Shown one piece after another: positions 7,676 to 12,087 of a stretch of 12,087 nucleotides of DNA. A program made the position numbers and the translations under genes. The notes beneath the pieces were generated by a model, which had not been told where the DNA came from, did not search any database, and saw only the letters and a list, made by a program, of their open reading frames with translations. Every line of letters begins with the position of its first letter. Within the stretch, counting starts at the first letter, position 1. This stretch comes from Candidatus Hermodarchaeota archaeon. Lineage in GTDB: Archaea > Asgardarchaeota > Hermodarchaeia > Hermodarchaeales > Hermodarchaeaceae. Location of the stretch: contig JAEOSV010000111.1 in the NCBI GenBank assembly GCA_016840185.1, positions 1 through 12,087 of the forward strand. Direction: 5' to 3'.

Positions 7676-7689
7676 AACCCAACAGGGTT
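7676..7689. repeat. Small hairpin after the rnp2 stop
   Basis: AACCC (7676-7680) pairs perfectly with GGGTT (7685-7689) across the tetraloop AACA, 14 bases after the rnp2 stop codon. It may mark or protect the 3' end of the rnp2 transcript. A TTTT run lies just before it. Confidence 0.35.
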
Positions 7690-7748
7690 CTAATCAAGTT
7701 TGAATACCATGCCAAAACAGATAAAACTCGCCTTGCCATCAGACTCTT

Positions 7749-7788
7749 CGGGGTTCAGTGAAGCGCCGCCGCTCCAAACTGAGCCTTG
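7749..7788. ncRNA. Strong hairpin between convergent rnp2 and JAMM genes; terminator or structured RNA
   Basis: The outer stem pairs 7749-7759 with 7778-7788 (11 pairs, three of them G-T), then an asymmetric internal loop (GA opposite CCAA), then AGCG/CGCT (7762-7765 with 7770-7773) around a CCGC loop. It lies in the 173-base spacer 7662-7834, which has no coding frame. The stem forms on either strand. On the plus strand a T-rich tract follows at 7827-7836; on the minus strand T runs follow at 7723-7726 and 7714-7717. A second small stem, TCTCG/CGAGA (7800-7804 with 7813-7817), is next to it. I do not recognise a known RNA family. Confidence 0.35.
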
Positions 7789-7824
7789 TGCTATGACGAT
7801 CTCGCGACGAGCCGAGAGCCCCCA

Positions 7825-7836
7825 CCTTTTCCTTTT
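7825..7836 (+). terminator. T-rich tract, likely end of the eL15-rnp2 transcript
   Basis: CCTTTTCCTTTT ends at the opposing JAMM stop codon, about 165 bases after rnp2. Oligo-T tracts on the coding strand terminate archaeal transcription, so this is a reasonable stop point before the antisense gene. Confidence 0.35.
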
Positions 7837-8272
7837 ACAGCAGCACCGTACGGATGTCAACAGAAATTAAGAATCCTTGCCACAGTTGGAAAGCCCTCAT
7901 GCGGAATCGCAATTTATACTTTCCATCGATAACCCAAACACAGGGATTGTATTTCATGAACTCCAAGTCGCTCGCTGATGGTTCCGGAGATATAGGATGA
8001 GAATGATAAATACCAACTTGTTCCAACCCCTCTTCTGCCGCCGCAGTCAAAATACAATATAGGTGTTCCGGGTCAATTACAAAAGCAGCTTTCGATTGGG
8101 CAATGTTTTCTGTTTCAGCCACTCGAACTACTCGAGCGGTCAAACCATGTTCATTAAACGTTCCGAGAAGTATTGCGCATCCTTCATTGGGCCAAGCACG
8201 TCGACGAATTCCGTATAATTGCCGTCGGTGCAACGATGTTAACTCAATTCGGGCGATTCGGAGTGGAGTCAT
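7835..8272 (-). CDS. JAMM/MPN+ metalloprotease, possible desampylase or deubiquitinase-like
   Basis: A 145-residue stand-alone JAMM (MPN+) domain, the fold of Rpn11 and archaeal SAMP-removing HvJAMM1, which cut isopeptide bonds using zinc. Visible active-site elements are E30 (NEGCAILLG), the HSHP motif with H90 and H92, S99 and D102. The family normally has seven residues between the second His and the Ser; here there are six, giving HxHx9D rather than HxHx10D. All catalytic residues are otherwise present. ATG 8272 is chosen because a TATA box (8294-8302) lies about 26 bases upstream, suggesting a leaderless mRNA; GTG 8284 or TTG 8290 in the same frame would add four or six residues. It lies antisense inside the exosome superoperon, near psmA. 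A role with a ubiquitin-like modifier and the proteasome is inference. Confidence 0.85.
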   Translation of the reverse strand: MTPLRIARIELTSLHRRQLYGIRRRAWPNEGCAILLGTFNEHGLTARVVRVAETENIAQSKAAFVIDPEHLYCILTAAAEEGLEQVGIYHSHPISPEPSASDLEFMKYNPCVWVIDGKYKLRFRMRAFQLWQGFLISVDIRTVLL

Positions 8273-8293
8273 AGGAGAACCCACAGCCAAAGA

Positions 8294-8302
8294 CTTAAAA
8301 GC
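8294..8302 (-). promoter_or_regulatory. TATA box of the JAMM gene, possibly shared with the divergent gene
   Basis: On the minus strand GCTTTTAAG is preceded by a purine-rich, BRE-like GAGAA. Its centre lies about 26 bases upstream of the ATG at 8272, so the transcript would begin at or next to the start codon. Read on the plus strand the same site is CTTAAAAGC, usable as a TATA box for the membrane-protein gene at 8360, with a leader of about 35 bases. Confidence 0.45.
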
Positions 8303-8359
8303 TTCTCACCTTTTGAGTCTTCGCATCTCAAGCCCCTAAACTCGAGGTAGCTACTGGCG

Positions 8360-8740
8360 ATGTCAAAAGGCAAGTCTCGCGATCGACAATTCATGCGTCG
8401 CAGCATGATCATTAGTACAGTAGCCACAACCATCTTTTGTATCCTCTTAGCTTTGATGATTACTCGATGGGAACTTGTTGGGCAATTTCTCGATCTAATT
8501 GGCCCCGTGGTTGCAGGAGTGCTCGCAATCCTGTTACTCGTTCTCACATTCATAGGTCTAATCGTTTTGTTTGGTAATTTACGAGAATATTATGGTGAAA
8601 CCGCGGGTTGGTTTGAACTCGTAATTTTTCTGATTATTGTAGTCGTAATCGCAGGTGTAGGATTCGGCTGGCTTCACGCGCTCCTCACTGGACTTCTTTG
8701 CATCGGGGTTATCTACTACCTTCATCAAGCCCAAGATTAG
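8360..8740 (+). CDS. Small four-helix membrane protein of unknown function
   Basis: I do not recognise the family. The 126-residue product has a short basic N-terminus (MSKGKSRDRQFMRRS) and four likely membrane helices at about 15-35, 48-71, 84-103 and 105-121. The loop between helices 2 and 3 (about 72-83, GNLREYYGETAG) is the most polar part after the N-terminus. The positively charged N-terminus suggests it faces the cytoplasm, so both ends would be cytoplasmic with four spans. No catalytic or metal motif is evident. A GAGGT site (8344-8348) lies 11 bases before the ATG. It is divergent from the JAMM gene (87 bases between starts) and precedes psmA by 133 bases on the same strand. A link to the proteasome is only positional. 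Confidence 0.7.
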   Translation: MSKGKSRDRQFMRRSMIISTVATTIFCILLALMITRWELVGQFLDLIGPVVAGVLAILLLVLTFIGLIVLFGNLREYYGETAGWFELVIFLIIVVVIAGVGFGWLHALLTGLLCIGVIYYLHQAQD

Positions 8741-8785
8741 GCGACGGGTTTGAATTCTAAAATTTTGACTCTGTCAATAACAAGA

Positions 8786-8792
8786 TTTTAAA
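8786..8792 (+). promoter_or_regulatory. TATA box of psmA
   Basis: TTTTAAA (in GATTTTAAAGG) with an A-rich stretch ATAACAAG just before it. A start about 25 bases downstream would give a leader of roughly 55-60 bases to the ATG at 8874. It suggests that proteasome, SBDS and exosome genes are transcribed separately from the eL15-rnp2 group here. Confidence 0.45.
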
Positions 8793-8831
8793 GGTGCAAC
8801 TCCTAAACGGCAAACCTGCAAGACCAACGAA

Positions 8832-8862
8832 AAGAAGAGGGCTTTCACACAACTCCCTTCTT
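8832..8862 (+). promoter_or_regulatory. Hairpin in the psmA leader next to the start codon
   Basis: AAGAAG (8832-8837) pairs with CTTCTT (8857-8862); after a bulged A, GGG (8839-8841) pairs with TCC (8854-8856, one G-T pair), leaving a 12-base loop. The stem ends 11 bases before ATG 8874 and two before TTG 8865. The GAGGG inside it would be hidden by pairing, and no other ribosome binding site is visible. Confidence 0.3.
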
Positions 8863-8873
8863 ATTTGGCGTTA

Positions 8874-9596
8874 ATGGAGGACCCCTCGTTGTTCGGAAAC
8901 ACCCAAAGCTATGATATTGCCCTGACTACATTTAGTCCTGAGGGACGCCTATTTCAGGTAGAATACGCCTTTGAGGCGGTTCGAAAGGGCACTCCAATTC
9001 TGGGGATTCGTAGCTCAGATGGCGTCATCTTAACCGCCGCACTTCGAAAACATTCCCTCCAAGAACCCAATCACAACGACAAAATATTCACAATCGATGA
9101 ATCAATTGGCACGGCAATTGCTGGATTATCCGGGGATGCCCGTTCACTTGTTCGGTATACAAGAGAACTCGCTCAAATTAACCGTCTAACTTTCGCTGAA
9201 CCAATTCCTGTTAAGACACTAAGTAAGAAAGTTAGTGATCACATTCAATCCTATACTCAACAAGGGGGTACCAGACCATATGGAGTGTCGATGCTCCTAA
9301 TTGGTGTTGACTCTGCTCCTCAACTTTATCTCACAACTCCCATCGGCACCTACTGGAGCTACAAAGCTTATGCCGTCGGAAGCAGTGCTGACCAAATGAA
9401 TACAATCTTAGAAAAGGAGTATTCTCCCTCTCTCACCGTTGACGAAGCTCTACAATTAGCAGTTCGAATTCACAAGGAAACTGCCTCCGCACCGCTCCAA
9501 CCCGAGGGACTCGTGGCGGCAAAAGTTACGACGGCTGACAAGAAATTCACACAATTGGATGGAACGGCCATCGAAGAATTGCTGACTTCAGCGTAA
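8874..9596 (+). CDS. psmA: 20S proteasome alpha subunit
   Basis: The product (240 residues) is the alpha subunit of the archaeal 20S proteasome, forming the outer heptameric rings that gate substrate entry. The N-terminal family signature YDIALTTFSPEGRLFQVEYA is present at about 13-32, including the YD-x-R/A-type gating segment. K70 in the DKIFTID stretch aligns with K66 of the Thermoplasma subunit, which anchors the HbYX tail of the regulatory ATPase, so docking of PAN or a Cdc48-like ATPase is expected. YTQQGGTRPYGVSMLLIGVD and the AVGSSADQMN segment complete the fold. As an alpha subunit it has no catalytic threonine. TTG 8865 in the same frame is the alternative start. No beta subunit gene lies in the window. 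SBDS starts 20 bases after its stop. Confidence 0.95.
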   Translation: MEDPSLFGNTQSYDIALTTFSPEGRLFQVEYAFEAVRKGTPILGIRSSDGVILTAALRKHSLQEPNHNDKIFTIDESIGTAIAGLSGDARSLVRYTRELAQINRLTFAEPIPVKTLSKKVSDHIQSYTQQGGTRPYGVSMLLIGVDSAPQLYLTTPIGTYWSYKAYAVGSSADQMNTILEKEYSPSLTVDEALQLAVRIHKETASAPLQPEGLVAAKVTTADKKFTQLDGTAIEELLTSA

Positions 9597-9616
9597 TTTA
9601 TGGAATAGTGATTGTT

Positions 9617-10357
9617 ATGTCGGGAACGGGTGGAATGCGGGGCGATAAGCGCGTCGATTTAGGTGATGCAGCGTTAGCCCGGTTAGAAATGCATGGACAT
9701 CGGTTCGAAATTATTATCGATCCAAAACTAGCTTGGAGCTTCAAGCAGGGTGAGGACATCGAATTCCGTGAAATACTTCGCGGCGATGCAATTTTTGAAG
9801 ATGCACTACGAAGTAAAAAAGCTCCAACCGAAAACCTTGAAGAGGCTTTTGGGACCACGGATGAATTGGAAGTTGCCCGTGTCATTCTTGAAAAAGGCTC
9901 AATCCAACTTACAACTGAACAACGCCGTGAAATGGTTGAGAAGCGCCGCCGTCAAGTCATCGACATCATCGTCCGAAACTCGATTAACCCTAAAACTGGT
10001 CATCCACATCCCCCTGCCCGAATTGAATCAGCAATGGAAGAAGCTCACGTCGTCATCGACTCCACATTAACCGCTGAAGAGCAGGCTAGGGATGTCGTCA
10101 AGGCGTTGCAACCAATAATTCCCATTCGTATGGAAGTTCAACAAATTGCGATTAAGATTCCTGCCGACTTTGCACCCAAAGCCTACGGCATTGTTGAACG
10201 ACAAGGCCACATCGCGAAAGATGAATGGCAAAAAGACGGGTCATGGATTGCCGTCGTTGAAGTACCAGCGGGTTTGCGTGGGGAGCTTATTGATGCCCTC
10301 AACAACCTTACTCGTGGTCGAGCAGAGATCAAGATTCTCAAAAAGGAAACAATGTAG
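9617..10357 (+). CDS. sbds: SBDS-family ribosome maturation protein
   Basis: A 246-residue homolog of SBDS/Sdo1, which in eukaryotes works with the EFL1 GTPase to release eIF6 from the 60S subunit; an equivalent role with aIF6 is likely in archaea. Three domains fit: an N-terminal FYSH domain (about 1-95, with ARLEMHGHRFEIIIDPKLA and FGTTDELEVARVILEKG), a central helical domain (about 96-170, with LTTEQRREMVEKRRRQ, HPHPPARIE and EEA) and a C-terminal ferredoxin-like domain with AIKIP and the DEWQKDGSWIAVVEVPAGL stretch. ATG 9617 is preferred over GTG 9608, though neither has a clear ribosome binding site. The first about 12 residues before RVDLGDAAL look longer than usual. Placement between psmA and rrp4 is the standard archaeal order. 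Confidence 0.94.
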   Translation: MSGTGGMRGDKRVDLGDAALARLEMHGHRFEIIIDPKLAWSFKQGEDIEFREILRGDAIFEDALRSKKAPTENLEEAFGTTDELEVARVILEKGSIQLTTEQRREMVEKRRRQVIDIIVRNSINPKTGHPHPPARIESAMEEAHVVIDSTLTAEEQARDVVKALQPIIPIRMEVQQIAIKIPADFAPKAYGIVERQGHIAKDEWQKDGSWIAVVEVPAGLRGELIDALNNLTRGRAEIKILKKETM

Positions 10358-10361
10358 GAGG
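10356..10361 (+). promoter_or_regulatory. Ribosome binding site of rrp4, overlapping the SBDS stop
   Basis: AGGAGG begins within the SBDS TAG stop codon and lies 11 bases before the GTG at 10373, which it supports as the rrp4 start. Confidence 0.6.
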
Positions 10362-10372
10362 AAAAACCACAC

Positions 10373-11083
10373 GTGTCAATCCATTTTGAACAACAAGATA
10401 TTGTCGTTCCTGGTCAACTCCTAGCCGAAGGCGATTTTCGTAACGGTGATGGAGCGTTCAAGGAACAAGAGAAGGTCTTTGCCGCAGTTATTGGTGTGGC
10501 GAAGATGAAAGGCAAAACGGTTTATGTAGTTCCCCTAAAGGGACAATACATTCCGAAAGTTCGAGATATTATCATTGGAAAAGTCACGGAAATTACGCTG
10601 AATGGTTGGCTTCTGGATTATGACAGCCCCTATCCAGCAATGCTTCCTGTCATGCATGCTTTATCTCGACGTGATGCTCAACACGCAAAAGAAAATCTCC
10701 GAAGATACTATGATATTGGCGACACGGTTGTTGCTGAGATCATTGCTGCGGATCGAACGAGAGATCCACTGGTTACAACCCTGGGTCGTGGACTTGGGAA
10801 AGTTCGTGGCGGATTGCTAATGACAATTGTCCCAACCCGTGTCCCGCGACTAATCGGTAGAAAAGGGTCAATGATTAACATGCTCAAATCAGATCTGAAA
10901 ATCGATATTGTCGTCGGACAGAACGGACTCATCTGGTTGAAAGGTAGCCCGGATCGAATGAACATTGCTGTTGAAGCAATTCAACAAATTGAACGCGAAG
11001 CGCATACTAGCGGACTTACCGATCGCGTTCGAGACTTAATCAACGCAAAGATTGCAGAATTAAATGGTGAATCAAATGAGTGA
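10373..11083 (+). CDS. rrp4: Exosome RNA-binding cap subunit Rrp4
   Basis: A 236-residue Rrp4 homolog, one of the cap proteins that sit on the Rrp41-Rrp42 ring and guide RNA 3' ends into it. Domains in order are an N-terminal region (about 1-60, with VVPGQLLAEGDF and VYVVPLKGQYIP), an S1 RNA-binding domain (about 63-135, from GDIIIGKV-like DIIIGKVTEI to LVTTLGRGLGKV) and a KH domain (about 150-212) with the GRKG loop at 162-165 in PRLIGRKGSMINML. Length is typical (about 225-250). The GTG start is supported by the AGGAGG upstream. Its last eight bases overlap the rrp41 start, indicating coupled translation. Confidence 0.95.
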   Translation: MSIHFEQQDIVVPGQLLAEGDFRNGDGAFKEQEKVFAAVIGVAKMKGKTVYVVPLKGQYIPKVRDIIIGKVTEITLNGWLLDYDSPYPAMLPVMHALSRRDAQHAKENLRRYYDIGDTVVAEIIAADRTRDPLVTTLGRGLGKVRGGLLMTIVPTRVPRLIGRKGSMINMLKSDLKIDIVVGQNGLIWLKGSPDRMNIAVEAIQQIEREAHTSGLTDRVRDLINAKIAELNGESNE

Positions 11084-11990
11084 TAAAAAAGCTGAAGCAG
11101 AACAGCCATTGATAGATGCTAAGGGGCTACGAGCCGATGGTCGGAAGCTCGATGAACTACGACCTATACGATTAGAAGTTGGTAACCTTAGCCGCGCTGA
11201 TGGATCGGCCTACATTGAACATGGTAGAAATAAGATTGTAGCTGCGGTTTATGGGCCCCGAGAACTCCACCCACGACATCTTGCTCAATCTGATCGAGCA
11301 TTGCTCCGGGTGATTTATCGAATGGCAACGTTTTCTGTATCTGATCGAAAACGCCCTGCTCCAAGTCGTCGAGAACACGAAATCTCAATGGTTCTTCGTC
11401 AAGCACTTGAACCAATGTTATTTCTAAAGATGTATCCCCGTGCGGCAATTGATGTCTTCATCATGGTCCTTGAAGCTGATGGGGGCTCTCGCTGTGCGAG
11501 TACCACAGTAGCATCATTAGCTCTAGCTGATGCTGGGATTCCTATGCGTGGACTCGTTGCAGGTGTTGCAGCGGGTAAGATTGATGGAAAAGTCGTTTTG
11601 GATTTGAGTGATATTGAAGACAAAATCGGAGACGCCGATATTCCTTTGGCTATGGCTCCAGATCGTGGTGAGATCACTCTTATTCAAATGGATGGAAAAT
11701 TAACAGCCGCGGAGTTTGGAGAAGCCCTCAGACTTGCGGAAGATGGAATTCATCAAATCCAAGAAATGCAGAGAGCAGTTCTTCTTGAGAAATATGCCCA
11801 AATCCGGGAAAAGGTCGGAGAAGAGGATGCAACTCCTCCAAAGGACATAAAGGAACCCGAAGAAGAACCCAAGACAACTAAAAAGCGCAAGAAGACTACA
11901 AAATCTGAAAAAACGGAAGATAAGCCCAAGACTACAAAAAAGACCAAGAAATCGAAGACCAAGGATGAAGAGTCAGAAACCAAGGAGTGA
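11076..11990 (+). CDS. rrp41: Exosome catalytic subunit Rrp41 with a lysine-rich C-terminal extension
   Basis: A RNase PH-fold subunit of the archaeal exosome that carries the phosphorolytic active site for 3'-to-5' RNA decay. Cues are the opening GLRADGRKLDELRPI (about 17-31), the RPAPSRREHEIS stretch (about 94-105) that binds RNA and phosphate, GGSRCASTTVASLALADAG (seen in parts) and GDADIPLAMAP, where D188 matches the catalytic aspartate. The core ends near residue 249. A tail of about 55 residues follows, about one third lysine and one quarter acidic, with PKTTKK twice (265-270, 284-289). Archaeal Rrp41 is normally about 240-250 residues, so this tail is an addition. ATG 11076 is chosen, with GGTGA at 11066-11070; ATG 11064 is possible. 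It overlaps rrp4 by eight bases. Confidence 0.95.
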   Translation: MSDKKAEAEQPLIDAKGLRADGRKLDELRPIRLEVGNLSRADGSAYIEHGRNKIVAAVYGPRELHPRHLAQSDRALLRVIYRMATFSVSDRKRPAPSRREHEISMVLRQALEPMLFLKMYPRAAIDVFIMVLEADGGSRCASTTVASLALADAGIPMRGLVAGVAAGKIDGKVVLDLSDIEDKIGDADIPLAMAPDRGEITLIQMDGKLTAAEFGEALRLAEDGIHQIQEMQRAVLLEKYAQIREKVGEEDATPPKDIKEPEEEPKTTKKRKKTTKSEKTEDKPKTTKKTKKSKTKDEESETKE

Positions 11991-11993
11991 TTT

Positions 11994-12087
11994 ATGATGG
12001 ACGTAGTTACTGAAATTGAACGTGAACAGATTCAAACTCTGCTTCGGGAAGGCAAGCGTATCGATGGTCGCGGCTTTGATGATATGC
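11994..12087 (+). CDS. rrp42: Exosome subunit Rrp42, 3'-truncated by window edge
   Basis: The first 31 codons of the non-catalytic RNase PH-fold partner of Rrp41, which alternates with it in the six-membered exosome ring. The opening shows a charged helix and then GKRIDGRGFDD, the conserved N-terminal family motif (the expected position is residues 20-30). GGAG at 11984-11987 precedes the ATG at 11994 by six bases; a second ATG at 11997 is also possible. It starts three bases after the rrp41 stop, as expected for the operon. The remainder lies outside the window. Confidence 0.9.
   Translation, partial: MMDVVTEIEREQIQTLLREGKRIDGRGFDDM

Noticed and set aside
7778..7818. C/D box small RNA on the plus strand: a CTGA at 7779-7782, an ATGACGA close to a C box at 7793-7799, and CCGA at 7812-7815.
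   Set aside because: No good upstream C box is present, the last D box is imperfect, and the CTGA is used in the stem of the strong hairpin. Not enough to call.
11753..11983. A minus-strand open frame of 76 codons rich in Phe, Val and Ser opposite the Rrp41 tail.
   Set aside because: It is the antisense reading of lysine-rich codons (AAG/AAA), which gives Phe and Leu automatically. No start signal supports it.
1..12087. CRISPR arrays, insertion sequences or phage genes.
   Set aside because: No regularly spaced repeats, transposase motifs, terminal inverted repeats with target duplications, or phage-like genes were seen. The window is mainly core archaeal genes.

Overview
The window is archaeal chromosome. 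It carries eS1 and eL15 ribosomal proteins, RNase P proteins of the Rpp30 and Pop5 type, a 20S proteasome alpha subunit, SBDS and the exosome subunits Rrp4, Rrp41 and Rrp42. It also shows archaeal TATA-like boxes, frequent GTG/TTG starts and GGAGG-type ribosome binding sites. The lineage cannot be fixed by eye. An Asgard or TACK-type archaeon of moderate GC is plausible, but this is inference.

Left part (1-5468). The window opens inside the 3' end of the eS1 (S3Ae) gene. A 263-base gap and a lone unrecognised 94-codon gene follow. Next come a radical SAM protein and a small conserved archaeal protein, probably one transcription unit. An OBG/Ygr210-type GTPase on the minus strand meets that unit with stop codons directly abutting. 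A divergent intergenic region with nested inverted repeats separates the GTPase gene from a D-3-phosphoglycerate dehydrogenase gene (serA).

Right part (5469-12087). This is the classic archaeal exosome superoperon: eL15, a COG1325 RNA-binding protein, Rpp30 (rnp3), Pop5 (rnp2), then proteasome alpha, SBDS, Rrp4, Rrp41 and the start of Rrp42. It joins RNA processing and decay, ribosome maturation and protein degradation in one gene string. Here it is interrupted between rnp2 and psmA (about 7662-8864) by a hairpin-rich spacer, a minus-strand JAMM metalloprotease gene and a divergent gene for a small four-helix membrane protein.

The observations most worth a second look are the JAMM/membrane-protein insertion beside the proteasome gene, the shortened JAMM metal-binding loop, the lysine-rich tail added to Rrp41, the hairpins in the rnp2-JAMM spacer, and the nested dyads between the GTPase and serA genes.
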